DNA of 64,000 nucleotides from Lutibacter profundi (GTDB lineage Bacteria > Bacteroidota > Bacteroidia > Flavobacteriales > Flavobacteriaceae), in contig NZ_CP013355.1 in assembly GCF_001543325.1 (NCBI RefSeq), forward strand, positions 868,001-932,000, in the 5' to 3' direction. Below, one piece after another: positions 40,170-48,962 of the stretch. Within the stretch, counting starts at the first letter, position 1, and the number at the start of each line of letters is the position of its first letter. The notes beneath the pieces were generated by a model. It was given only the letters and a program-made list of their open reading frames with translations. It was not told the DNA's origin and searched no databases. A program made the position numbers and the translations under genes.

Positions 40170-40850
40170 CTAAACTAACTTATTAGCATTTTTAAGATCT
40201 TCTTTAAAATCTACTTCAATACAATTGTATTTGGAAATATCAATTGCTTTAATTTTTAAATTATTTTCTTCAATTGCCATTTCCAATCCTTTTTCAAAAT
40301 AATCGGTATCATCACATTTTTCCAATTGAGAAATAAAAACGTCCAAATCATTTGAAGATATAAAATTAATCCCCACAGCTTCACCCAAGCCATTTTTAAC
40401 TTCTTTAGATAGTTTATTTACAACATTATTTTTTAGCGTGTATTTAACTTCCTCTTCTGCTACCCTCATGGTGTTTACAGCTATAAATGAATTATTTTTT
40501 TTAATATCGTCTTGTAAAACTGATAGTAATTTTTCATCAAAAACAACATCTCCATTAAACCATAAAATAGCTTTTCCTCTGTGTTTTTTTAACGCTTGTA
40601 ATAAACTTTTTGAGGTATTTGTTCTATCAAAAAAGGGATTATATACGTAATTCACTTCAGGAAAACGTTCCATAATTAAATCTTTTTTAAAACCTACAAC
40701 CGTGGTTACATCATTAATATCAAAATACTTGGTAATATTTTTAAGTTGTTTTGCCATAATACTTTCACCATCTTTTAAAAGTGTTAATGGCTTAGGAAAA
40801 GGATTTCCTAATCTAGACCCAATACCTGCAGCAAGAATAACTATTTTCAA
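40170..40850 (-). CDS. NTP-transferase (LicC/cytidylyltransferase-like)
   Basis: This 226-residue single-domain nucleotidyltransferase starts MKIVILAAGIGSRLGNPFPK, the GxGxRx(n)PK NTP-binding motif. Further motifs are KPLTLLKDGESIM, VVGFKKDLIMERFPEV, ILWFNGDVVFDEKLL (metal Asp) and the acidic CIEVDFKEDLKNA end. The pattern resembles the LicC phosphocholine cytidylyltransferase and related glycerol/ribitol-phosphate cytidylyltransferases. With the adjacent TagF-like gene it suggests synthesis of a CDP-activated alcohol or polyol phosphate, though the substrate is unproven. Confidence 0.82.
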   Translation of the reverse strand: MKIVILAAGIGSRLGNPFPKPLTLLKDGESIMAKQLKNITKYFDINDVTTVVGFKKDLIMERFPEVNYVYNPFFDRTNTSKSLLQALKKHRGKAILWFNGDVVFDEKLLSVLQDDIKKNNSFIAVNTMRVAEEEVKYTLKNNVVNKLSKEVKNGLGEAVGINFISSNDLDVFISQLEKCDDTDYFEKGLEMAIEENNLKIKAIDISKYNCIEVDFKEDLKNANKLV

Positions 40851-40861
40851 ATGTTTTATTT

Positions 40862-41072
40862 TAATGTTTTAGAGGTCAGTAGATAGTTTCATACAATTAA
40901 TTTAATAATTCTATTTGTTTGTGTCAGGTCGAGCGCAGTCGAGACCTATTTATGTGTGATATAGTTCTCGACTGCGCTCGAACAGACAAATTATTTTGCA
41001 TTACACTTTTTATATTCCGTGTTTTACCATTTCAAATTTACATGTAATTATCTACTGACCTCTATAATGTTT
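40862..41072. mobile_element. MITE-like element copy 1 with 8-bp target duplication
   Basis: The 195-bp element (40870-41064) has perfect 16-bp terminal inverted repeats, TAGAGGTCAGTAGATA at 40870-40885 and its complement at 41049-41064. TAATGTTT flanks it directly on both sides (40862-40869 and 41065-41072), an 8-bp target-site duplication. Inside, TCGAGCGCAGTCGAGA (40929-40944) and its complement (40966-40981) form a perfect 16-bp stem. There is no ORF. A second copy lies at 50565-50725. Confidence 0.88.
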
Positions 41073-41114
41073 TATAAATTCAAGCAAAAATAAGACATTA
41101 AAATTTAATTCTAT

Positions 41115-41930
41115 TTACACAGCAACATCATTTTCACGAAGGGCATCATTTAACGAGGTTTTTTTATTGGTACTTTCCTTTCGTTTTCCTATAATCATAG
41201 CACAAGGCACATTAAATTCTCCTGCCGTAAATTGTTTTTTATAACTCCCCGGAATTACCACTGAACGTGCAGGCACTCTTCCTTTTAGCTCAATTGGTTT
41301 GTCTCCAGTAACATCAATAATTTTAGTACTCATTGTTAAAACTACTCCTGCTCCCAAAACAGCCTCTTTTTCAACACGTACACCTTCTACCACAATACAA
41401 CGTGACCCTATAAATACATCATCTTCTATTATTACTGGTGCAGCTTGCAAAGGTTCTAAAACACCACCAATACCAACACCACCACTTAAATGTACATTTT
41501 TACCTATTTGAGCACAACTACCAACGGTTGCCCATGTATCAACCATCGTTCCTTCATCAACATACGCCCCAATATTTATATAACTTGGCATTAAAATAGT
41601 TCCTTTAGAAATATAGGCTCCATAGCGTGCAACTGCAGGTGGTACAACTCTAATTCCTTTTTCTTTATAGCCTGTTTTGAGTGGAATTTTATCATGGTAC
41701 TCAAAAATACCTACTTCCTGAGTTTCCATCTTTTGTATTGGAAAATATAGAACCACCGCTTTTTTAATCCATTCGTTAACCTGCCAACCATTATTTGTAG
41801 GTTCTGCAACTCGTAACTTTCCACTATCTAATAAACTAATAACACTTCTTATAGCTTGTTTAGTTGAAGTATTTTTTAATAATTCTCTATTTTCCCAAGC
41901 GTTTTCAATTTGTTCTCTTAACAACTTCAT
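41115..41930 (-). CDS. dapD: 2,3,4,5-tetrahydropyridine-2,6-dicarboxylate N-succinyltransferase
   Basis: This 271-residue left-handed beta-helix enzyme of the succinylase branch of lysine/diaminopimelate synthesis has N-terminal helical domain KLLREQIENAWENRELL, then RVVPPAVARYGAYISKGTIL, MPSYINIGAYVDEGTMVDTW, GKNVHLSGGVGIGGVLEPLQ and DVFIGSRCIVVEGVRVEKEA hexapeptide repeats. Length and motifs are standard. It stands alone, 264 bases from the next co-oriented gene, with the MITE copy 1 in that gap. Confidence 0.96.
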   Translation of the reverse strand: MKLLREQIENAWENRELLKNTSTKQAIRSVISLLDSGKLRVAEPTNNGWQVNEWIKKAVVLYFPIQKMETQEVGIFEYHDKIPLKTGYKEKGIRVVPPAVARYGAYISKGTILMPSYINIGAYVDEGTMVDTWATVGSCAQIGKNVHLSGGVGIGGVLEPLQAAPVIIEDDVFIGSRCIVVEGVRVEKEAVLGAGVVLTMSTKIIDVTGDKPIELKGRVPARSVVIPGSYKKQFTAGEFNVPCAMIIGKRKESTNKKTSLNDALRENDVAV

Positions 41931-41989
41931 ATTTTAACTTCTTTATATGGCAAATATAAAATTAAAATAGTTTTATATTTCAATTTTTG

Positions 41990-41997
41990 TAAATTTG
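41990..41997 (+). promoter_or_regulatory. Candidate -7 element (TAAATTTG) of ruvX
   Basis: TAAATTTG fits TAnnTTTG. It overlaps the upstream in-frame TTG at 41995, which argues that translation starts further on, at 42025. Confidence 0.45.
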
Positions 41998-42024
41998 AAC
42001 ACTTTTAAAATTTATGTTAGTATT

Positions 42025-42435
42025 TTGGGTAGAATTTTAGCAATTGATTTCGGAGAAAAAAGAACTGGAATAGCAGTAACTGATGAATTACAAATTATTG
42101 CATCTGGACTTACAACTATTCAAACTAAAAATATTTTTTCTTTTTTAACTGAGTATTTAAAAAATGAAAAGGTTGAATTATTTGTTGTGGGCGAACCTAA
42201 ACAAATGAATAATAAGCCCAGTGAGAGCGAACAGTTTATAGCGCCTTTTGTTCAAAAATTAAAAACAACTTTTCCTAAAATTCCTATAAAAAGAATAGAT
42301 GAACGTTTTACTTCAAAAATGGCTTTTCAAACGATGATTGATAGTGGTTTAACTAAAAAACAGCGTCAAAACAAAGCATTGATTGACGAAATAAGTGCAA
42401 CTATAATTTTACAATCTTATTTAAATTATAAATAA
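42025..42435 (+). CDS. ruvX: Putative pre-16S rRNA nuclease / Holliday junction resolvase, YqgF family
   Basis: From TTG at 42025 the protein is 136 residues, beginning GRILAIDFGEKRTGIAVTDE after the initiator Met. Family members start at exactly this point, and a -7 element covers the earlier TTG at 41995. The RNase H-like fold shows the first catalytic Asp in AIDFGEKRTG, VVGEPKQMNNKPSE, the Glu in RIDERFTSKMA and the Asp in LIDEISATIIL. The family processes pre-16S rRNA 5' ends; recombination roles are debated. It is followed after 3 bases by the DUF1919 gene. Confidence 0.9.
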   Translation: MGRILAIDFGEKRTGIAVTDELQIIASGLTTIQTKNIFSFLTEYLKNEKVELFVVGEPKQMNNKPSESEQFIAPFVQKLKTTFPKIPIKRIDERFTSKMAFQTMIDSGLTKKQRQNKALIDEISATIILQSYLNYK

Positions 42436-42438
42436 TAA

Positions 42439-43092
42439 ATGTTAAGGATTACATCTGTATTTATAAGGCGGAAATTTAGAAGAATCTTCAAAAATTTTTT
42501 AAACAAAAAAGATATAAAATCTTTAAAAAATAAAGAATTTGTAATAATTGCAAATAATTGCTGGGGCGGTGAAGTTTATCAATGGTATAAAAAACCTTAT
42601 AATTCTCCTTTTGTTGGGCTATTTCTGTATAGTCCTTGTTTTATAAAGGTTGTTTCCAAATTTGACCATTATATGTCTAAAAAATTAAAATTCACTAAAA
42701 TATCGAAATATTTAAAAGAAGAACAAAACTACCCAATAGGTTTAATTGGTGATGCTGAAATTCATTTTTTACACTACAAAACAGAAGAGGAAGCTATTGA
42801 AAAATGGAATAGAAGAAAAAATAGAATGTTAGAAGTCACAGACAAAAACAATTACTTTTTTAAACTATGCGATATGTATAATACTGATGAAAATATTTTA
42901 AATGAATTTCATAAATTGCCCTATAAAAATAAAGTATCGTTTGGTATAAAAGATTACGCTTCATTAAAAGATAAAAATCATATTAAAATAAATGAAGTAG
43001 ATAAAAAAACTGGAAAGCATGTTCCAAATGGTGTAAAACTATACAAACTCACCTTTTTATACTTTGATATTACAAACTGGCTAAAGAATTAA
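42439..43092 (+). CDS. DUF1919 family protein (exopolysaccharide-associated)
   Basis: The protein has 217 residues with the DUF1919 layout: EFVIIANNCWGGEVYQWYKK, YNSPFVGLFLYSPCFIKVV, YPIGLIGDAEIHFLHYKTEE and EAIEKWNRRKNRML. The family is found in capsular or exopolysaccharide loci and has no proven activity. The very basic N-terminus (RRKFRRIFKNFLNKK) is not a signal peptide. It is inserted between ruvX and def, with 3 bases to ruvX, so it may be cotranscribed with a housekeeping gene; this looks like a later arrival. Confidence 0.85.
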   Translation: MLRITSVFIRRKFRRIFKNFLNKKDIKSLKNKEFVIIANNCWGGEVYQWYKKPYNSPFVGLFLYSPCFIKVVSKFDHYMSKKLKFTKISKYLKEEQNYPIGLIGDAEIHFLHYKTEEEAIEKWNRRKNRMLEVTDKNNYFFKLCDMYNTDENILNEFHKLPYKNKVSFGIKDYASLKDKNHIKINEVDKKTGKHVPNGVKLYKLTFLYFDITNWLKN

Positions 43093-43124
43093 TTTTCATA
43101 ATTTTTTTAATAAACTAATCTTTG

Positions 43125-43132
43125 TACTTTTG
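43125..43132 (+). promoter_or_regulatory. Candidate -7 element (TACTTTTG) of def
   Basis: TACTTTTG fits TAnnTTTG and lies 17 bases before the def ATG at 43150. The expected -33 site is a T-run without the G. Confidence 0.45.
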
Positions 43133-43149
43133 CAATCCAAAAAAATAAT

Positions 43150-43737
43150 ATGATATTACCAATTATTGCATATGGCGATCCTATTTTGAGAAAAGTAGGA
43201 ATTGAGATTGATAAAGATTACCCTAACCTTGCTGAGCTTATTGAAAACATGAAAGAAACAATGGTAAATGCTCAAGGTGTTGGCTTGGCTGCTCCTCAAA
43301 TTGGCAAAGCTATTCGGCTTTTTATAATAGACACTTCCCCATTTGCAAATGATGAAGAGTTAGAAGATGGTGAACGTGAATTTTTAGCTAATTTTAAAAA
43401 AATATTTATCAATGCTAAAATTGTAAAAGAAGAAGGTGATGAATGGGCTTTTAGTGAAGGTTGCCTTAGCATCCCAGAAATTAGAGAGGAAGTTTTTAGA
43501 GAAGAAAAAATTACCATTGAATACGTAGACGAAAATTTTAAAAAACATACTGAAACTCTTGATGGGCTAGCTGCAAGAGTAGTACAACACGAATATGACC
43601 ATATTGAAGGAATTTTATTTACCGATAAAATTTCATCTTTAAAAAAACGATTAATTAAAAAGAAATTAGAAAATATTTCAAAGGGAAAAGTAAACCCTGA
43701 TTATAGAATGAAATTTCCCTTATTAAAAAGAAAATAA
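43150..43737 (+). CDS. def: Peptide deformylase
   Basis: The 195 residues carry the three metal-site motifs: GVGLAAPQIG, EGCLSIPEI (Cys ligand) and QHEYDHIEGILF (HExxH-type ligands with catalytic Glu). It removes the formyl group from nascent N-terminal Met using Fe2+. The insertion FANDEELEDGEREFLANF between motifs 1 and 2 is common in Bacteroidota. It is followed closely by DUF5606 and mazG, forming a def-DUF5606-mazG run. Confidence 0.97.
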   Translation: MILPIIAYGDPILRKVGIEIDKDYPNLAELIENMKETMVNAQGVGLAAPQIGKAIRLFIIDTSPFANDEELEDGEREFLANFKKIFINAKIVKEEGDEWAFSEGCLSIPEIREEVFREEKITIEYVDENFKKHTETLDGLAARVVQHEYDHIEGILFTDKISSLKKRLIKKKLENISKGKVNPDYRMKFPLLKRK

Positions 43738-43741
43738 ACTT

Positions 43742-44179
43742 ATGGAATTAAAAGACATAGTAGCAATTACTGGAAAACCCGGACTGTATGAAATTAAAGC
43801 ACAATCTAAAGGAGGAATTATTGTAGAGTCGTTACTTGATCGTAAAAAATTTCCTATTACAGCTACACATAATATTAGTGCTTTAAATGAAATTGCAATT
43901 TTTACATATGAAGAGGAAATTCCACTGCGTATCGTATTTAAAGCCATTAGCGAAAAGGAACATGGGAAAAAAGCTATCAATCCTAAAGAAAGTGGTAAAG
44001 TTTTAACTTCTTACTTTCGCGAAATTTTACCAAATTTTGATGAAGAACGCGTGTACACTTCAAACATAAAAAAAGTTTTACAATGGTATAACTTACTAGC
44101 TTCAAATAATTTCGATTTCTCTTCAATCAAAGAACAAGAAGAAGAGCAAGAAGAGAATCAAAAAACAAAAGAAGCCTAA
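43742..44179 (+). CDS. DUF5606 family protein
   Basis: The 145 residues begin MELKDIVAITGKPGLYEIKA, with the small SH3-like barrel suggested by KGGIIVESLLDRKKFPITAT and the helical C-terminal half (KVLTSYFREILPNFDEERVY). The end is a Glu/Gln-rich tail. It matches DUF5606, a family always beside peptide deformylase and mazG in this phylum, of unknown function. Four bases separate it from def and two from mazG. Confidence 0.9.
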   Translation: MELKDIVAITGKPGLYEIKAQSKGGIIVESLLDRKKFPITATHNISALNEIAIFTYEEEIPLRIVFKAISEKEHGKKAINPKESGKVLTSYFREILPNFDEERVYTSNIKKVLQWYNLLASNNFDFSSIKEQEEEQEENQKTKEA

Positions 44180-44181
44180 TT

Positions 44182-44961
44182 ATGCATACAAGAGAACAGC
44201 AACTTAAAGCCATAAATCAATTATTGGATATTATGGATGAGTTACGTTCTAAATGCCCTTGGGATCAAAAACAAACATTTCAATCTCTTAGACATTTAAC
44301 CATTGAAGAAACCTATGAGTTGGGCGATGCTATCCTTAAAAATGACTTTCAAGAAATAAAAAAAGAGTTAGGAGATTTGTTGCTCCATATTGTCTTTTAC
44401 GCAAAAATAGGTTCTGAAACCAATAATTTTGATATTGCTGATGTAGCAAACTCAATTGCTGAAAAATTGATTTATCGACACCCTCATATCTATGGTGATG
44501 TTACTGTTAAAAATGAAGATGAGGTTAAACAAAATTGGGAAAAACTAAAATTAAAAGAAGGAAAAAAATCGGTGTTAGAAGGTGTTCCAACTTCACTTCC
44601 ATCTATGGTAAAAGCAAACAGAATACAAGAAAAAGTTGCTGGAGTAGGTTTTGATTGGGAAAAACCTGAACAAGTTTGGGAAAAAGTGCAAGAAGAATTA
44701 GGTGAACTAAATGACGAAATTAAAAAAGGAAATAACGATAATATTGAAGCTGAATTTGGAGACGTCTTATTTTCTATGATTAATTATGCACGTTTTATTA
44801 ACGTAAATCCTGAAAATGCACTTGAAAGAACAAATATAAAATTCATAAAACGCTTTCAATATTTAGAAGAAGCAGCTAAAAAAGAAGGCAAATCTCTTCA
44901 TGATATGTCACTTACCGAAATGGACGTATTTTGGAACGAATCAAAAAAAATGTACAAATAA
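44182..44961 (+). CDS. mazG: Nucleoside triphosphate pyrophosphohydrolase MazG
   Basis: The 259 residues contain two MazG domains. The first has CPWDQKQTFQSLRHLTIEE, EEIKKELGDLL-type Glu/Asp metal motif and HRHPHIYG-like YRHPHVYGD variant (IYRHPHIYGDV). The second has WEKVQEELGELNDEIKKGN and EAEFGDVLFSMINYARFINV, the ExxE-12-ExxD motif. The enzyme hydrolyses all NTPs and helps limit ppGpp and mutagenic nucleotides. This is the full-length two-domain form. It ends the def operon. Confidence 0.96.
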   Translation: MHTREQQLKAINQLLDIMDELRSKCPWDQKQTFQSLRHLTIEETYELGDAILKNDFQEIKKELGDLLLHIVFYAKIGSETNNFDIADVANSIAEKLIYRHPHIYGDVTVKNEDEVKQNWEKLKLKEGKKSVLEGVPTSLPSMVKANRIQEKVAGVGFDWEKPEQVWEKVQEELGELNDEIKKGNNDNIEAEFGDVLFSMINYARFINVNPENALERTNIKFIKRFQYLEEAAKKEGKSLHDMSLTEMDVFWNESKKMYK

Positions 44962-45021
44962 TAATTTCTATTTCTAATCTCTCAAAATATTTTTCTATTT
45001 TAGTAATATAAATTCGTTAAA

Positions 45022-45753
45022 ATGGGTAAAATTGTAATAATTACCGGTGGTAGTAAAGGATTAGGTTTTGGATTAGCAAATGTGTATCATCAAAATGGAT
45101 ATCGTGTAATTTCAATATCAAGGAGCAACATTAAAAAACTATATACGGTAGAACAATATCAATGTGATCTTAGTAAAACTGATACTATTGATGGCGTAAT
45201 GACAGAAATATTCTCACATTTAGATAAAAATAGCACAACCCATTTAACATTAATTAATAATGCTGGAGATTTAGGAACAATAAATACCATAGATAAACTA
45301 TCTCCATCAGAAATTAATTATACCATTCAGGTAAATTTGGTTGCACCTCTTATTTTAAATGCACTCTTTATCAAATTATCAAAAGATTGGAATTCTAAAA
45401 AGCAGATTTTCAATATTTCTTCTGGCGCGGCTGTAAATCCCTATGAAAGTTGGTCACTTTATTGCGCTTCAAAAGCTGGTGTAGATATGATGACTAAAGT
45501 TATTTCCAAAGAGCAAAAAGAAATAAATAACGGTGTTAGCGTAGTTTCAATATATCCGGGAATTGTAGATACTGATATGCAAACTAAAGCGAGAAATACC
45601 CCTCATGAAAACTTTAAATCTGTGCAACGTTTTATAGATTTTTATAAACATGGCGATTTATTTACACCAAAAGAAGTGGCAGAGAAAATTTATAAACTAG
45701 ATATTTCTGGTGCATTAAAAAACGGACAAATATTAGATATTAGAAATGTTTAA
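45022..45753 (+). CDS. Short-chain dehydrogenase, sepiapterin/benzil reductase-like
   Basis: The protein has 243 residues with NADP motif ITGGSKGLGFGLA, LINNAGDLGTI, the catalytic Ser in IFNISSGAAVNPY, the YCASKAGVDM Tyr-Lys pair and YPGIVDTDMQT. The double NISSGAA and the WSLYCASKAG spacing resemble sepiapterin reductase/YueD benzil reductases rather than FabG. Substrate is not assignable. It is separated from mazG by 60 bases and followed by a block of intergenic repeats. Confidence 0.87.
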   Translation: MGKIVIITGGSKGLGFGLANVYHQNGYRVISISRSNIKKLYTVEQYQCDLSKTDTIDGVMTEIFSHLDKNSTTHLTLINNAGDLGTINTIDKLSPSEINYTIQVNLVAPLILNALFIKLSKDWNSKKQIFNISSGAAVNPYESWSLYCASKAGVDMMTKVISKEQKEINNGVSVVSIYPGIVDTDMQTKARNTPHENFKSVQRFIDFYKHGDLFTPKEVAEKIYKLDISGALKNGQILDIRNV

Positions 45754-45765
45754 ATTCTTGTTTAT

Positions 45766-45851
45766 GGCGTTCCCCTTTGGGGCAGGCTTTCACTACTCGC
45801 TCTTTAATAAAACATTAAAGTAGCTCAAACAAACCGTTCAATCCTTAACGC
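45766..45851. repeat. GGCGTT...AACGC intergenic module
   Basis: The 86-bp segment opens with GGCGTTCCCCTTTGGGGCAG and closes with CAATCCTTAACGC. The ends GCGTT/AACGC are complementary, CCCC/GGGG pair near the left end, and CTTTAAT/ATTAAAG (45802-45808 and 45814-45820) form a central hairpin. The layout resembles a recurrent flavobacterial intergenic element that begins GGCGTT and ends CCCTAACGC. It follows the SDR stop and touches the next repeat. Confidence 0.6.
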
Positions 45852-45852
45852 A

Positions 45853-45989
45853 AAAGAGGCTGTCTGAAAAGTGTCATTCTGAATGTAAATGAAGAATCTC
45901 CTTGAAGTTAAATACTTACATATCAAGATGTTGAGATTTTTCACTTTGTTCAAAATGACAAGTATAATTACTTTTCAGACAGCCTCTTT
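45853..45989. mobile_element. MITE-like element with perfect 20-bp terminal inverted repeats
   Basis: AAAGAGGCTGTCTGAAAAGT (45853-45872) is repeated in inverse at 45970-45989. Between them an imperfect hairpin runs from TGTCATTCTGAATGTAAATG to CACTTTGTTCAAAATGACA. The 137-bp element has no ORF. The outer GGCTGTCTGAAAAGT recalls the ends of some IS1182-type elements, which I cannot check. No clear target duplication was found. Confidence 0.75.
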
Positions 45990-46006
45990 ATAAAATGTTA
46001 ATTCAC

Positions 46007-48460
46007 TTACAATGTTTTAGCGTTTTTAACTTTTTGTTTCAATAAAGCAATATCTATTACTTCTTTCATTTCTGAAACATAATTAAATTTCAATCCTTTT
46101 AAATAAGTTTGTTTAATTTCTTTAATGTCTTTCTCATTTTCTGCTGAAAGAATTATTTCTTTGATGTTGGCTCTTTTTGCAGCTAATATTTTTTCTTTAA
46201 TTCCGCCTACTGGCAATACTTTTCCTCGCAACGTAATTTCTCCGGTCATTGCCAAATGAGCTTTCACCTTTCTTTGTGTAAATACTGATACTAAGGAAGT
46301 TAACATAGTAATACCCGCACTTGGCCCATCTTTAGGTGTTGCCCCTTCAGGAACATGAATATGCACTTTATATTCATCTAATATTTTACTGTCAATTCCA
46401 AAATCATTCGCATTTGCTCTAATATACTCCATTGCAATTGTAGCAGATTCTTTCATTACTTTTCCTAAATTTCCGGTAATGGTTAACCCTTTACCTTTTG
46501 AAATAATAGACTCAATAAATAAAATATCACCTCCTACTTGTGTCCAAGCCAAACCAGTAACTACACCTGCAACATTATTACTTTCATATTTATCTCGTTC
46601 CAAATGTGATGGACCTAATACTTTTTCAATAGTTTCAATAGAAATTTTAACTTCATAATCCTCTTCCATAGCAATAGATTTTGCAGCATAACGCACCATT
46701 TTAGCAATTTGTTTTTCCAAACCTCTTACTCCAGATTCACGCGTATAGGCTTCAACAATTTTTTCTAGTTGTTTTTTACCAATTTGCAAATGTTCTTTTG
46801 TTAATCCATGTTCTTTTAACTGCTTAGGTAATAAATGACGTTTTGCTATTTCTACTTTTTCTTCAATGGTATAACCTGAAACATTGATAATTTCCATTCT
46901 GTCACGTAATGCCCAAGGAATAGTAGATAAACTATTGGCAGTTGCAATAAATAACACCTTAGATAAATCGTAATCTAGCTCTAAATAATTATCGTAAAAA
47001 GTAGTGTTTTGCTCTGGATCTAACACTTCTAACATTGCTGAAGAAGGATCTCCATTATGACTAGAAGATGCCAGTTTGTCAATTTCATCTAACACAAAAA
47101 CCGGATTTGATGTTCCTGCTTTTTTAATATCCTTAATAATTCTACCTGGCATTGCTCCAATATAAGTTTTTCTATGTCCACGTATTTCAGCTTCATCACG
47201 TAATCCACCTAAAGACATTCTAACATATTTTCTACCTATAGATTCGGCAATTGATTTCCCTAAAGAAGTTTTCCCTACACCTGGAGGGCCGTACAAACAA
47301 ATTATTGGAGATTTCATATCTCCCTTTAATTTAAGTACTGCTAAATGCTCAATAATTCGCTCTTTCACTTTTTCTAACCCAAAATGATCTCTATCAAGAA
47401 TTCTTTGAGCGCGTTTTAAATCAAATTTATCATCTGAATATTCGTTCCAAGGTAAGTCTAACAATAAATCTAAATAATTACGCTGAACAGAATATTCTGC
47501 AACTTGTGGATTCATACGTTGTAAACGCCCCAACTCTTTTTCAAATGTTTCTTTAACATCATCATTCCATTTTTTAGTTTTGGCTCTTTCTCGCATTTCT
47601 TCCAACTCTTCATCATAAGAAACACCTCCTAATTCTTCTTGAATTGTTTTGAGCTGTTGATGCAAATAATATTCACGCTGTTGTTGATCCATATCAGAGC
47701 GTGTTTTAGATTGAATATCACTCCGTAATTCTAAACGTTGTAATTCTGCATCCATCTTTTTTAACGTAAGTAACGCTCTTTCTTTTAAGTTTTTAGTTTC
47801 TAACAATTCTTGTTTTTCTGCTACTTTTAAATTCATGTTAGAAGAAACAAAATTGATTAAAAAAGGCTTACTTTCTATATTTTTAATTGCAAAAGTAGCT
47901 TCTGTTGGCAAATTAGGATTCTCTTTAATAATACGAACAGCCATTTCTTTAATAGAATCTATAATAGCCTCAAATTCAGGCTCGTTTTCTTCAGCACGAT
48001 CTTCTATATATGGTTTTGTTATAGCCTGAATATACGGTTCCTCTTGCACAAAACTATCCACTTCAAATTGCTTTTTCCCTTGAATAATTACGGTCGTATT
48101 TCCGTCGGGCATTTTTAGCATTCGTAAAATACGAGCAACTGTACCAATTTTATGAATATCATTAATTGTTGGATCTTCTATGGCCTCATTTTTTTGAGCT
48201 ACAACCCCAATAATTTTATTCCCTTTATTGGCTTCTTTAATTAATTGAATTGATTTATCTCTTCCAGCTGTAATTGGAATTACCACCCCTGGAAATAGCA
48301 CCGTATTACGCAATGGTAATATTGGCAATACATCAGGAACATCTTCTTTGTTTATTTCCTCTTCATCTTCAGGCGTCATTAAAGGTATTAAATCTGCATC
48401 TTCATCTAAAATATGCTGTAATGACATATTGTCTAATTTTAAAAATTTTGAATTGCTCAT
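46007..48460 (-). CDS. lon: ATP-dependent protease Lon (LonA)
   Basis: The protein has 817 residues with N-terminal LAN domain ([20 protein letters not shown]), a coiled helical linker, AAA+ module with Walker [10 protein letters not shown] (near 390), Walker [10 protein letters not shown], and the protease domain with the catalytic Ser in [11 protein letters not shown] (near 710) and Lys in [20 protein letters not shown]. It degrades misfolded and regulatory proteins as a hexamer. The acidic N-terminal extension ([13 protein letters not shown]) is common in Bacteroidota. It is monocistronic; a 502-base gap lies upstream and repeats lie downstream. Confidence 0.97.
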   Translation of the reverse strand: MSNSKFLKLDNMSLQHILDEDADLIPLMTPEDEEEINKEDVPDVLPILPLRNTVLFPGVVIPITAGRDKSIQLIKEANKGNKIIGVVAQKNEAIEDPTINDIHKIGTVARILRMLKMPDGNTTVIIQGKKQFEVDSFVQEEPYIQAITKPYIEDRAEENEPEFEAIIDSIKEMAVRIIKENPNLPTEATFAIKNIESKPFLINFVSSNMNLKVAEKQELLETKNLKERALLTLKKMDAELQRLELRSDIQSKTRSDMDQQQREYYLHQQLKTIQEELGGVSYDEELEEMRERAKTKKWNDDVKETFEKELGRLQRMNPQVAEYSVQRNYLDLLLDLPWNEYSDDKFDLKRAQRILDRDHFGLEKVKERIIEHLAVLKLKGDMKSPIICLYGPPGVGKTSLGKSIAESIGRKYVRMSLGGLRDEAEIRGHRKTYIGAMPGRIIKDIKKAGTSNPVFVLDEIDKLASSSHNGDPSSAMLEVLDPEQNTTFYDNYLELDYDLSKVLFIATANSLSTIPWALRDRMEIINVSGYTIEEKVEIAKRHLLPKQLKEHGLTKEHLQIGKKQLEKIVEAYTRESGVRGLEKQIAKMVRYAAKSIAMEEDYEVKISIETIEKVLGPSHLERDKYESNNVAGVVTGLAWTQVGGDILFIESIISKGKGLTITGNLGKVMKESATIAMEYIRANANDFGIDSKILDEYKVHIHVPEGATPKDGPSAGITMLTSLVSVFTQRKVKAHLAMTGEITLRGKVLPVGGIKEKILAAKRANIKEIILSAENEKDIKEIKQTYLKGLKFNYVSEMKEVIDIALLKQKVKNAKTL

Positions 48461-48962
48461 AGTCTATATCTGGTCATTTTGTCATTAATAATTTCAATCT
48501 TAAAGAAAATATCAACTTAAAAATAATTTATTTTTCTGATTATCAATATTTTATATTTAAAATAAATATATTTCTACAACTTAAATTTCAATTGTTATGC
48601 CAAATAAGATAATATCAAACAATATTTTTATATAATTTTAAATATAACTGTAATAGTTTATAAATAGTAATGTATTTTATATAGAAATAGATTTTTAAAA
48701 GCCCCATTTTACATTTTGAAAAAAACTTTAAATTCGAGTGAATTTCACGACGGAAGTTCATGAAATTACGATTGAGAATAGTGCTTTTATATGTGCAAAT
48801 ACTTCAGCTAACTCAAAACCTAACAATTTTACAACCTACGCATGATTCTTCAAACACGCAATCTATAAAATTTGAATATTTTAATCTTCTGATAGATTTT
48901 TTAAAATAAACTTTTAAGTGTTTTTTATTGAATAGATTAGGGAAAGAAAATCTTAGAAAAAC
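48461..48962. other. Intergenic region upstream of lon, no gene supported
   Basis: The 502-base gap is extremely AT-rich next to lon, then less so from 48735. It should hold the lon promoter, but I could not place a TAnnTTTG box with confidence. A short stretch (48741-48772) reads GTGAATTTCACGACGG followed by AAGTTCATGAAATTACG and includes small inverted repeats (GTGAAATTCAC-like). A 49-codon ORF is judged spurious. Confidence 0.5.

Noticed and set aside
48760-48909. 49-codon ORF in the intergenic region upstream of lon
   Set aside because: Composition is unlike neighbours, no recognised family, and no promoter or ribosome signal; the sequence looks like decayed DNA.
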